This document shows, in pieces, positions 40,451-54,000 of a stretch of DNA of 64,000 nucleotides (position 1 is the stretch's first letter; each line of letters opens with the position of its first letter). The stretch covers positions 16,815,001 through 16,879,000 of the forward strand of contig NC_071351.1 in NCBI RefSeq assembly GCF_027744825.2. The letters run 5' to 3'. The notes beneath the pieces were generated by a model that was given only the letters and a program-made list of their open reading frames with translations, was not told where the DNA came from and made no database searches. This DNA comes from Synchiropus splendidus (taxonomy: Eukaryota; Chordata; Actinopteri; Syngnathiformes; Callionymidae). The position numbers and the translations under genes were made by a program.

Positions 40451-43400
40451 TGGGAGGTGAAAATCCCATGTTCTGAAGCTTCCCTGGAAAGTTATTGAAC
40501 AATGCGTTAAAGGCGTTTTCAGCCTGAGATAAGGTCCATTCAGGAACGCCAAACATAAAAAATATGATAACTTTTGAAATACACTTCAGACAGCTTAGAT
40601 TTAATGTGCAAGTACTAGAAAGACCCTTTCTGCTATAGTGGGAGGTGAAAATTTCATGTTCTGATTCATCCCTGCAAAGTTATTGCACAATGAAGAAAAC
40701 ACATTTTCTGCCTGAGATAAGATGGGTTCCGGAACGCCAAACATAAAAATGTTGATAACTTTGGAAAAACACTTCAGACAGCTTAGATTTGATGTGCAAC
40801 TACTGGAAAGACCCTTTCTGCTATAGTGGGATGTGAAAATTTCATGTTCTGAAGCTTCCCTGCAAAGTTATGGCACCATGCGTAAAACGCGTTTTCAGCC
40901 TGAGATAAGGTCGATTCCGGAACGCCAAACATAAAAATGTAGATAATTCTGGAAAAACACTTCAGACAGCTTAGATTTGATGTGCAACTACTAGAAAGAC
41001 CCTTTCTCTATAGTGGGATGTGAAAATTTCATGTTCTGAAGCTTCCCTGCAAAGTTATGGCACCATGCGTAAAACGCGTTTTCAGCCTGAGGTAAGGTCG
41101 ATTCTGGAACGCCAAACATAAAAGTGTTGATAACTTTGAAAAGACACTTCAGACAGCTTAGATTTGATGTGCAACTACTAGAAAGACCCTTTCTAGTATA
41201 GCGGGAGGTGAAAATTTCATGTTCTGAGGCTTCCCTACAAAGTTACGGCACAATGCAGAAAACACATTTTCAGACTGAGATAAGGTGGGTTCCAGAACGC
41301 CAAACATAAAAATGTTGATAACTTTGGAAAAACTCTTTAGACAGCTTAGATTTGATGTGCAAATACTAGAAAGACCATTTCTGCTATAGTGGGACGTGAA
41401 AATTTCATGTTCAGAATCTTCCCTGCAAAGTTATGGGACAATGCAGAAAACAATTTTTCATCCTGAGATAAGGTCGATTCCGGAACGCCAAACATAAAAA
41501 TGTTGATTACTTTCGAAAAACACTTCAGACAGCTTAGATTTGATGTGCAACTACTAGAAAGACCCTTTCTGGTATAGTGGGAGGTGAAAATTTCATGTTC
41601 TGAAGCTTCCTTGCAAAGTTATGGCACAATGCGTAAAACGCGTTTTCAGCCTGAGATAAGGTCGATTCAAGAACGCCAAATATAAAAACGTTGATATTTT
41701 TGGAAAAACACTTCAGACAGCATAGATTTGATGTGCAACTACTAGAAAGACCGTTTCTGCCATTGTGGGAGGTGAAAATTTCATCTTCTGAAGCTTCCCT
41801 TTAAAGTTATGGAACAATGCGTTAAACGCGTTTTCAGCCTGAGATAAGGTCGATACAGGAACGCCAAACATAAAAAATATGATAACTTTTGAAATACACT
41901 TCAGACAGCTTAGATTTGATGTGCAAGTACTAGAAAGACACTTTCTGCTATAGTGGGAGGTGAAAATTTCGTGTACTGAAGCTTCCCTGCAAAGTTATGG
42001 CACAATGCAGAAAACGCGTTTTCAGCCTGAGATAAGGTGTTTTCCGGAACGCCAAACATAAAGATGTTGATAACTTTGGAAAAACACTTCAGACAGCTTA
42101 GATTTGATGTGCAACTAATAGAAAGACCCTTTCTTCTATAGCGGGATATGAAAATTTGATGTTCTGACGTTTCCCTGCAAAGTTATGACAAAATGTGTAA
42201 ATCGTGATTTCAGCCTGAGATAAGGTCGATTCCGGAACGCCAAACATAAAAGTGTTGATAACTTTGGAAAAACACTTCAGACAGCTTAGATTTGATGTGC
42301 AACTACGAGAAAGACCCTTTCTTCTATAATGGGATATGAAAATTTCATGTTCTGAAGCTTCCCTGCAAAGTTATGGCACAATGCAGAAAACGCGTTTTCA
42401 GCCTGAGATAAGGTCGATTCCGGAACGCCAAACATAAAAATGTTGATAACTTTGGAAAAACACTTCAGAGAGCTTAGATGTGATGTGCAACTACAAGACA
42501 GACCGTTTCTGCTATAGTGGGAGGTGAAAATTTCATGTTCTGAAGCTTCCCTGCAAAGTTATGGCACAATGCAGAAAACGCATTTCCAGCCTGAGATAAG
42601 GTGGGTTCCGGAACGCCAAACATAAAAGTGTTAATAACTTTGTCAAAACACTTCAGACAGCTTAGATTTGATGTGCAACTACTATAAAGACCTTTTCTGC
42701 TATAGTGGAACTTTAAAATGTCATGTTCTGATGCATCCCTGCAAAGTTATGGCACAATGCGTTAAACGCGTTTTCAGCCTGAGATAAGGTCGATTCCGGA
42801 ACGCCAAACATAAAAGTGTTGATAACTTTGAAAAGACACTTCGGACAGCTTAGATTTGATGTGCAACTACTAGAAAAACCCTTTCTGCTACAGTGGGAGG
42901 TGAACAATTCATGTTCTGAAGCTTCCCTGCAAAGTTATGCCACAATGCAGGAAACGCGTTTTCAGGCTGAGATAAGGTCGATTCCGGAACACCAAACACA
43001 AAAATATTGATAACTTTGGAAGAACACTTCAGACAGCTTAGATTTAATCTGCAACTACTAGAAAGACCCCTTCTGCTATAGTTGGAGGTGAAAATTTCAT
43101 GTTCTAAAGCTTTATGCAAACTTATGGCACAATGCATAAAACGCGTTTTCAGCCTGAGATGAGGTTGATTTCAGAACTCCAAACATAAAAATGTTGAGAA
43201 CTTTGGAAAAACACTTCAGACAGCTAAGATTTGATGTGCAACTACTAGAAAGACCCATTCTGCTATAGTGGGAGGTTAAAATTTCATGTTCTGAAGCTTC
43301 CCTGCAAAGTTATGGCACAATGCAGAAAACGCGTTTTCAGCTTGAGGTAAGGTGGGTTCCGGAACGGCAAACATAAAAATGTCGATAACTTTGGAAAAAC

Positions 43401-46400
43401 ACTTGAGACAGCTTAGATTTGATGTGCAACTACTAGAAAGACCCTTTCTGCTATAGTGGGATATGAAAATTCCATGTTCTGAAGCTTCCCTGCAAAGTTA
43501 TGGCAGAATGCGTAAATCGTGTTTTCAGCCTGAGATAAGGTCAATTCTGATACACCAAACATAAAAATGTTGATAACTTTGGACAAACACTTCAGACAGC
43601 TTAGATTTGATGTGCAAGTACTCTAAAGACCCTTTCTGCTATAGTGGGAAATGAACATTTCATGATCTGAAGCTTCCATGCAAAGTTATGGCACAATGCA
43701 GAAAACGCGTTTCCAGCCTGAGATAAGGTCGTTTCCGGAACGCCAAACATAAAAGTGTTGATAACTTTCGAAAAACACTTCAAACAGCATCGATTTGATG
43801 TGCAACTACTAGAAAGACCCTTTCTGCTATAGTGGGACGTGAAAATTTCATGTTCTGAAGCTTCCCTGCAAAGTTATGGCACAATGCAGACAACGCGTTT
43901 TCAGCCTGAGATAAGGTCGATTCTGAAATGCCAAACATAAAAATGTTGATAATTTTGGAAAAACACTTCAGACAGCATATATTTGACGTGCAACTACTAG
44001 AAAGACCCTTTCTGCTATAGTGGCAGTTGAAAATTTCATGTTCTGAAGCTTCCCTGCAAAGTTATGGCACAATGCAGAAAACGCGTTTTCAGCCTGAGAT
44101 AAGGTGGGTTCCGGAACGCCAAACAAAAAAATATGATAACTTTGGAAAAACAATTCAGACCGCTTAGATTTGATGTGCAACTACTAGAAAAACCATTTCT
44201 GCTATAGTGGGATATGAAAATTTCATGTTCTGAAGCTTCCCTGCAAAGTTATGGCACAATGCAGAAAACGCGTTTTCAGCCTGAGATAAGGTGGGTTTCG
44301 GAACGCCAAACATAAAAATGTTGATAACTTTGGAAAAACACTTCAGACAGGTTAGATTTGATGTGCAATTACTAGAAGGACCCTTTCTGCTACAGTGGCA
44401 GGTTAAAATTTCATGTTCTAAAGCTTCCCTCCAAAGTTATGGCACAATGCAAAAAAACGCGTTTACAGCCTGAGATAAGGTGGGTTCCGGAACGCCAAAC
44501 ATAAAAATGTTGATAACTTTGGAAAAACACTTCAGACAGCTTAGATTTGATGTGCAACTACTAAAAAGACCCTTTCTGCTACAGTGGGAGGTGAAAATTT
44601 CATGTTCTGAAGACTCCCTGCAAAGTTATGGCACAATGCAGAAAACTCGTATTCAGCCTGAGATAAGGTCGATTCCGGAACGCCAAACATAAAAATGTTT
44701 ATAACTTTGGAAAAACACTTCAGACAGCTTAGATTTGATGTGCAACTACTAGAAAGACCATTTCTGCTATAGTGGGATATGAAAATTTCATGTTCTGAAG
44801 CTTCCCTGCAAAGTTATGGCACAATGCAGAAAACGCGGTTTCAGCCGGAGATAAGGTCGATTCCGAAACGCCAAACATAAAAATGTTGATAACTTTGGAA
44901 AAACACTTTCGACAGCTTAGATTTGATGTGCAACTACGAGAAAGACCCTTTCTGCTATAGTGGGAGGTTAAATTTTCATGTTCTGAGGCTTCCCTGCAAA
45001 GTTATGGCACAATGCAAAAAACGCGTTTCAGCCTGAGATAAGTTCGATTCCGGAATGCCAAACATAAAAATGTTGATAACTTTGGAAAAACACTTCAAAC
45101 AGCTTAGATGTGATGTGCAACTACTAGAAAGACCCTTTCTGCTATAGTGGGAGGTGAAAATTTCATGTTCTGAAGCTTCCCTGCAAAGTTATGGCACAAT
45201 GCGTAAAGCGCGTTTTCAGCCTGAGATATGGTCGATTCCGGAACGCCAAACATAAAAATGTTGATAACTTTGGAAAAACACATCAGACAACTTAGATTTG
45301 ATGTGCAACTACTAGAATGACCTTTTCTGCTTTAGTGGGAGGTGAAATTTTCATGTTCTGAATCTTCCCTGCAAAGTTATGACACAATGCAGAAAACGCG
45401 TTTTCAGCCGGAGATAAGGTCGATTCCGAAACGCCAAACATAAAAATGTTGATAACTTTGGAAAAACACTTTTGACAGCTTAGATTTGATGTGCAACTAC
45501 GAGAAAGACCCATTCTGCTATAGTGGGAGGTTAAAATTTCATGTTCTGAATCTTCCCTGCAAAGTTATGGCACAATGCAGAAAACGCGTTTCAGCCTGAG
45601 ATAAGGTCGATTCCGGAACGCCAAACATAAAAATGTTGATAACTTTGGAAAAAAACTTCAGACAGCTTAGATTTGATGAGCAACTACTAGAAAGACCCTT
45701 TCTGCTATAGTGAGAGGTGAAATTTTCATATTGTGCAGCTTTCCTGCAAAGTGATGGCACAATGCAGAAAACGCGTTTTCAGCCTGAGATAAGGTTGATT
45801 CCGCAACGCCAAACATAAGAATGTTGATAACTTTGGAAAAACACTTCAGACAGGTTAGATTTGATGTGCAACTACTAGAAGGACCCTTTCTGCTATAGTG
45901 GGAGTTGAAAATTTCATGTTCTGAAGCTTCCCTGCAAAGTTATGGCACAATGCGGAAAACACGTTTTCAGCCAGAGATAAGGTCGATTCTGGAATGCCAA
46001 ACATAAAAATGTTGATAACTTTGGAAAAGCACTTCAGACAGCTTAGATTTGACGTGCAACTAATAGAAAGACCCTTTCTGCTGTTGTGGGAGTTGAAAAT
46101 TTCATGTTCTGAAGCTTCCCTGCAAAGTATTGGCACAATGCAGAAAACGCATTTTCAGCCTGAGATAAGGTCGATTCAGGAACGCCAATTATAAAAATGT
46201 TGAAAACTTTCGAAAAACACTTCAGACAGCTTAGATTTGATCTGCAACTACTAGAAAGACCCTTTCTGCTACAGTGGGAGGTGAAAATTTCATGTTCTGA
46301 AGCTTCCGTGCAAAGCTATGGCACAATGCAGAAAAGGCGTTTGCAGCCTGAAATAAGGTTGATTCCAGAACGCCAAACATTAAAATGTTGATAACTTTGG

Positions 46401-49400
46401 AAAAACACTTCAAACAGCTTAGATTTGATGTGCAACTACTAGAAAGACCATTTCTGCTATAGTGGGAGGTGTAAATTTCATGTTCTGAAACTTCCCTGCA
46501 AAGTTATGGCACAATGCAGAAAACGCGTTTTCAGCATGAGACAAGGTCAATTCCGGAACGCCAAACATAAAAATATGATAACTTTGGAAAAACACTTCAG
46601 ACAGCTTAGATTTGATGTGTAACTACCAGAAATACCCTTTCTGCTATAGTGGGAGGTGAAAATTTCATGTTCTGAAGCTTCCCTGCAAAATTATGGCACA
46701 ATGCAGAAAACGCATTTTCAGCCTGATATAAGGTGGGTTCAGGAACGAGAAACATAAAAATGTTGATAACTTTGTAAAAACACCAGACAGCTTAGATTTG
46801 ATGTGCAACTACTAGAAAGACCCTTTCTACTATAGCGGCAGGTGAAAATTTCATGTTCTGAGGCTTGCCTGAAAAGTTATGGCACAATGCAGATAACATG
46901 TTTTCAGCCTGAGATATGGTTGATTCCGGAACGCCAAACATAAGAATGTTGATAACTTTGGAAAAACATTTCAGACAGCTTAGATTTGATGTGCAACTAC
47001 TAGAAAGACCCTTTCTGCTATAGTGGGAGTTGAAAATTTCATGTTCTGAAGCTTTCCTGCAAAGTTATGGCACAATGCAGAAAACGCGTTTTCAGCCTGA
47101 GATAAGGTGGGTTCCAGAACGCCAAACATAAGAATGTTGATAACTTTGGAAAAACACTTCAGACAGCTTAGATTTGATGTGCAACTACTAGAAAGACCCT
47201 TTCTGATATAGTGGGAGGAGAAAATTTCATGTTCTGAAGTCGACCTGCAAAGTTATGGCACAATGCAGAAAACGCGTTTTCAGGCTGAGATAAGATGGGT
47301 TCCAGAACGCCAAAAATAAAAATGTTGATAACTTTGGAAAAACACTTCAAACAGCTTAGATTTGATTTGCAACTACTAGAAAGAACCTTTCTGCTATAGT
47401 TGGACGTGAAAATTTCATGTTCCAAAGTTTCCCTGCAAGGTTATGGCACAATGCAGAAAACACGTTTTCAGTCAGAGATAAGGTTGATTCCGGAACGCCA
47501 AACATAAGAATGTTGATAACTTTGGAAAAACACTTCAGACAACTTAGATTTTATGTGCAATTACTAGAAAGACCCTTTCTGCTATAGTGGCAGGAGAAAA
47601 TTTCATGTTCTGAAGTCTCCCTGCAAAGTTATGGCACAATGCAGAAAATGCGTTTTCAGCCTGAGATAAGGTGGATTCCAGAACGCCAAACATAAAAATG
47701 TTGATAACTTTGGAAAAACACTTCAGACAGCTTAGATTTGATGTGCAACTACTAGAAAGACCCTTTCTGCTATAGTGGGATGTTAAAATTTCAACTTCTG
47801 AAGCTTCCCTGCAAAGTTATCGCAAAATATGTAAAACGCGTTTTCAGGCTGAGATAAGGTGGGTTCCGGAACGCCAAACATAAAAATGTTGATAACTTTG
47901 GAAAAACACTTCAGGCAGCTTAGATTTGATGTGCAACTACTAGAAAGACCCTTTCTGCTATAGTTGGAGGTGAAAATTTCATGTTCTGAAGTTTCCCTGC
48001 AAAGTTATGGCACAATGCAGAAAACACGTTTTCAGTCTGAGATAAGGTTGATTCCGGAACGCCAAACATAAGAATGTTGATAACTTTGGGAAAACACTTC
48101 AGACAACTTAGATTTTATGTGCAACTACTAGAAATACCCTTTCTGCTATAGTGGGAGGTGAAAATTTCATGTTCTGAGGCTTTCCTGCAAAGTTAAGTCA
48201 AATTGCGTAAAACGCGTTTTCAGCCTGAGATAAGGTTGTGTCTGGAACGCCAAACATAAAAATGGTGTTAACTTTGGAAAAACACTTCAAACAGCTTAGA
48301 TTTGAGGTGCAACTACTAGAAAGACCCTTTCTGCTATAGTGGGAGGTGAAATTTTCATGTTCTGAAGCTTCGCTGCAAAGTTATGGCACAATGCAGAAAA
48401 CGCGTTTCCAGCCGGAGATAAGGTCGATTCCGTAACGCCAACATAAAAATGTTGATAACTTTAGAAAAACACTTTCCACAGCTTAGATTTGATGTGCAAC
48501 TACTAGAAAGACCCTTTCTGCTATAGTGGCAGGAGAAAATTTCAGGTTCTGAAGTCTCCCTGCAAAGTTATGGCACAATGCAGAAAATGCGTTTTCAGCC
48601 TGAGATAAGGTGGTTTCCAGAACGCCAAACATAAAAATGTTGATAACTTTGGAAAAACACTTCAGACAGCTTAGATTTGATGTGCAACTACTAGAAAGAC
48701 CCTTTCTGCTATAGTGGGAGGTGAAAATTTCATGTTCTGAAGCTTTCCTGCAAAGTTAGGGCAAATTGCGTAAAACGCGTTTTCAGGCTGAGATAAGGTG
48801 GGTTCCGGAACGCCAAACATAAAAATGTTGATAACTTTGGAAAAACACTTCAAACAGCTTAGATTTGATGTGCAACTACTAGAAAGACACTTTCTGCTAT
48901 AGTGGGAGGTGAAAATTTCATGTTCTGAAGCTTTCCTGCAAAGTTAGGGCAAATTGCGTAAAACGCGTTTTCAGCCTGAGATAAGGTGGGTTCCATAACG
49001 CCAAACATAAAAATGTTGATAACTTTGGAAAAACACTTTCGACAGCTTAGATTTGATGTGCAACTTCTAGAAATACCCTTTCTGCTATAGTGGGAGGAGA
49101 AAATTTCATGTTCTGAAGTCTCCCTGCAAAGTTACGGCACAATGCAGAAAACGCGTTTTCAGCCTGAGATAAGGTGGGTTCCAGAACGCCAAACATAAAA
49201 ATGTTGATAACTTTGGAAAAACACTTCAGACAGCTTAGATTTGATGTGCAACTACTAGAAAGACCCTTTCTGCTATAGTGGGATGTCAAAATTTCATGTT
49301 ATGAAGCTTCCCTCGAAAGTTATGGGACAATGCAGAAAAAGCATTTTCATCCTGAGATTAGGTCGATTCCGGAACGCCAAACATAAAAATGTTGATAACT

Positions 49401-51055
49401 TTCGAAAAACACTTCAGACAGATTAGATTTGATGTGCAACTACTAGAAAGACCCTTTCTGCTATATTGGGAGGTCAAAATTTCATGTTCTAAAGTTTCCC
49501 TGCAAGGTTATGGCACAATGCAGAAAACACGTTTTCAGTCAGAGATAAGGTTGATTCCGGAACCCCAAACATAAAAATGTTGATAACTTTGGAAAAACAC
49601 TTTAGACAGCTTAGATTTGATGTGCAACTACGAGAAAGACCCTTTCTGCTATAGTGGGAGGTGAAAATTTCATGTTCTGACGCTTTCCTGCAAAGTTTGG
49701 GCACAATGCGTAAAACACGTTTTCAGCCTGAGATAAGGTTGATTCCGGAACGCCAAACATAAAAATGTTGATAACTTTGGACAAACACTTCAGACAGCTT
49801 AGATTTGATGTGCAACTACTAGAAAGACCGTTTCTGCTATAGTGGGAGGTCAAAATTTCATGTTCTGAAGCTTCCCTGCAAAATTGTGGCACAATGCAGA
49901 AAACGCATTTTCAGCCTGAGAAAAGGTGGGTTCCGGAACGCCAAACATAAAAATGTTGATAACTTTGGAAAAACACTTCAAACAGCTTCGATTTGATGTG
50001 CAACTACTAGAAAGACCCTTTCTGCTATAGTGGGATATGAAAATTTCATGTTCTGAAGCTTCCCTGCAAAGTAATGGCAGAATCCGTAAATCGTGTTTTC
50101 AGCCTGAGATAAGGTCGATTCCGGAACGCCAAACATGAAAGTGTTGATAACTTTGGAAAAACACTTCAAACAGCTTCGATTTGATGTGCAACTACTAGAA
50201 AGACCCTTTCTGCTATAGTGGGACGTGAAAATTTCATGTTCTGAAGCTTCCCTGCAAAGTTATGTCACAATGCAGAAAATCGCGTTTTCAGCCTCACATA
50301 AGGTCAATTCCGATACGCCAAACATAAAAATGTTGATAACTTTGGAAAAATACTTTCGACAGCTTAGATTTGATGTGCAACTACTAGAAAGACCCTTTCT
50401 GCTATAGTGGGAGGTTAAAATTTCATGTTCTGAAGCTTTCCTGCAAAGTTATGGCACAATGCGTAAAACGCGTTTTCAGCCTGAGATAAGTTTGATCCGG
50501 GGACGCCAAACATAAAAATGTTGATAACTTTGGACAAACACTTCAGACAGCGTAGATTTGATGTGCAACTACGAGAAAGACCCTTTGTGCTATAGTGGGA
50601 AATGAACATTTCATGATCTGAAGCTTCCATGCAAAGTTATGGCACAATGCAGAAAACGCGTTTCCAGCCTGAGATAAGGTCGATTCAGGAACACCAAACA
50701 TAAAAATGTTGAAAACTTTCGAAAAACACTTCAGACAGCTTAGATTTGATGTGCAATTACTAGAAAAACCCTTTCTGCTGTGGTGGAAGGAGAAAATTTC
50801 ATGTTCTGAAGCTTCCCTACAAAGTTATGGCACAATGCAGAAAGCGCGTTTTCAGCCCGAGATAAGTTCGTTTCCGGAACGCCAAACATAAAAATGTTGA
50901 TAGCTTTCGAGAAACACTTCAGACAACTTATATTTGATGTGCAACTACTAGAAAGACCCTGTCTGTTATAGTGGGAGTTGAAAATTTCATGTTCTGAAGC
51001 TTCCCTGCAAAGTCAAGGAACAATGCAGAAAACGCGTTTTCAGCTTGAGATAAGG

Positions 51056-54000
51056 TGGGTTCCGGAACGCCAAACATAAAAATTGTGATGACTTTGGAAA
51101 AACACTTCAGACAGCTTAGATTTGATGTGCAACGACTAGAAAGACCCTTTCTGCTACAGTGGGAGACGAACATTTCATGTTCTGAAGCTTACCTACAAAG
51201 TTATGGCACAACGCAGAAAACGCGTTTTCAGCCTGAGATAAGGTGGGTTTCGGAACGCCGAAAATAAAAATGTTGATATCTTTGGAAAAACACTTCAGAC
51301 AGCTTAGATTTGATGTGCAACTACTAGAAAGACCCTTTCTGCTATAGTGGGAGGTGAAAATTTCTTGTTCTGAAGATTCCCTGCAAAGTTATGGCACAAT
51401 GCAGAACACGCCTTTTCAGCCTGAGATAAGGTCGATTCCGGAACGCCAAACATTAAAATGTTTATAACTATGGAAAAACACTTCAGACAGCTTAGATTTG
51501 ATGTGCAACTACTAGAAAGACACTTTCTGCTATAGTGGGATGTGAAAATGTCATGTTCTGAAGCTTCCCTGCAAAGTTATGCCACTAAGCAGAAAACTCG
51601 TTTTCAGCCTGAGATAAGGTCGATTCCGGAACGCCAAACATAAAAATGTTGATAACTTTGGAAAAACACTTCAAACAGCTTAGATTTGATGTGCAACTAC
51701 TAGAAAGACCCTTTCTGCTATAGTGGGATGTGAAAATGTCATGTTCTGAAGCTTCCCTGCAAAGTTATGCCACAAAGCAGAAAACGCGTTTTCAGCCTGA
51801 GATAAGGTCGATTCCGGAACGCCAAACATAAAAATGTTGATAACTTTGGAAAAACACTTCAAACAGCTTAGATTTGTGCAACTGCTAGAAAGACCCTTTC
51901 TGCTATAGTGGGAGTTGAAAATTTCATGTTCTGAAGCTTCCCTGCAAAGTTATGGCACAATGCAGAAAACGCGTTTTCAGCCTGAGATAAGGTGGGTTTC
52001 GGAACGCCGAAAATAAAAATGTTGATAACTTTCGAAAAACACTTCAGACAGCTTAGATTTGATGTGCAACTACTAGAATAACCCTTTCTGATCAGTGGGA
52101 GGTGAAAATTTCATGTTCTGTAGTTTCCCTGAGAAGTTGTGGCACAATGCAGAAAACGCGTTTTCAGCCTGAGATAAGGTGGGTTCCGGTGCGCCAAACA
52201 TAAAAATGTTGATAACTTTGGAAAAACACCTCAGAGAGCTTAGATTTGATGTGCAACTACTAGAATAACCCTTTCTGATCAGTGGGAGGTGAAAATTTCA
52301 TGTTCTGTAGTTTCCCTGAGAAGTTGTGGCACAATGCAGAAAACGCGTTTTCAGCCTGAGATAAGGTGGGTTCCGGTGCGCCAAACATAAAAATGTTGAT
52401 AACTTTCGAAAAACACTTCAGAAAGATTAGATTTGTTGTGTAACTACTAGAAAGACCCTTTCTGCTATAGTGGGAATTGAAAATTTCATGTACTGAAACT
52501 TCCCCGCAAAGTTATGGCACAATGCAGAAAACGCGTTTTTATCATGAGATAAGGTGGGTTCCAGAACGCCATACATAAAAATGTTGATAACTTTGGAAAA
52601 ACACTTAAGACAGCTTAGATTTGATGTGCAACTTCTAGAAAGACCCTTTCCGCTATAATGGGTAGAGAAAATTTCATGTTCTGAAGCTTCCCTGCAAAGT
52701 TATGGCACAATGAAGAAAACGCGTATTCAGCCGGAGATAAGATCGATTCCTGAACGCCAAACATAAAAATGTTTATAACTTTGGAAAAACACTTCAGACA
52801 GCTTAGATTTGATATGCAACAACTAGAAAGACCCTTTCTGCTATAGTGGGAGGTGAAAAATTTTCGTTCTGAAGCTTCCCTGCAAAGTTATGGCACAATG
52901 CAGAAAACGCGTTTTCAGCCTCACATAAGGTCGATTCCAGAACGCCAAACATAAAAATGTTGATAACTTCGGAAAAACACTTCAGACAGCTTAGATTTGA
53001 TGTGCAACTACGAGAAAGACCCTTTCTGCTATAGTGGGAGGTGAAAATTCCATGTTCTGAAGCTTCCCTGCAAAGTTATGGCACAATGCAGAAAACGCGT
53101 TTTCAGCCTCACATAAGGTCGATTCCAGTACGCCAAACATAAAAATGTTGATAACTTCGGAAAAACACTTCAGACAGCTTAGATTTGATGTGCAACTACG
53201 AGAAAGACCCTTTCTGCTATAGTGGGAGGTGAAAATTTCATGTTCTGAAGCTTCGCTGCAAAGTTATGGCACAATGCAGAAAACGCGTTTTCAGCCTGAG
53301 ATAAGGTCGATTCAGGAACACCAAACATAAAAATGTTGAAAACTTTGGAAAAACACTTCAGACAGCTTAGATTTGATGTGCAACTTCGAGAAAGACCCTT
53401 TCTGCTATAGTGAGATGTGAAAATTTAATGTTCTGAAGCTTTATGCAAAGTTATGGCACAATGCAGAAAACGCGTTTTCAGCCTGAGATAAGGTGGGTTT
53501 CGGAACGCCGAAAATAAAAATGTTGATAACTTTCGAAAAACACTTCAGACAGCTTAGATTTGATGTGCAACTACTAGAATAACCCTTTCTGATCAGTGGG
53601 AGGTGAAAATTTCATGTTCTGTAGTTTCCCTGAGAAGTTGTGGCACAATGCAGAAAACGCGTTTTCAGCCTGAGATAAGGTGGGTTCCGGTACGCCAAAC
53701 ATAAAAATGTTGATAACTTTCGAAAAACACTTCAGAAAGATTAGATTTGTTGTGTAACTACTAGAAAGACCCTTTCTGCTATAGTGGGAATTGAAAATTT
53801 CATGTACTGAAACTTCCCCGCAAAGTTATGGCACAATGCAGAAAACGCGTTTTTAGCATGAGATAAGGTGGGTTCCAGAACGCCATACATAAAAATGTTG
53901 ATAACTTTGGAAAAACACTTCAGACAGCTTAGATTTGATGTGCAACTACTAGAAAGACCCTTTCCGCTATAATGGGTAGAGAAAATTCCATGTTCTGAAG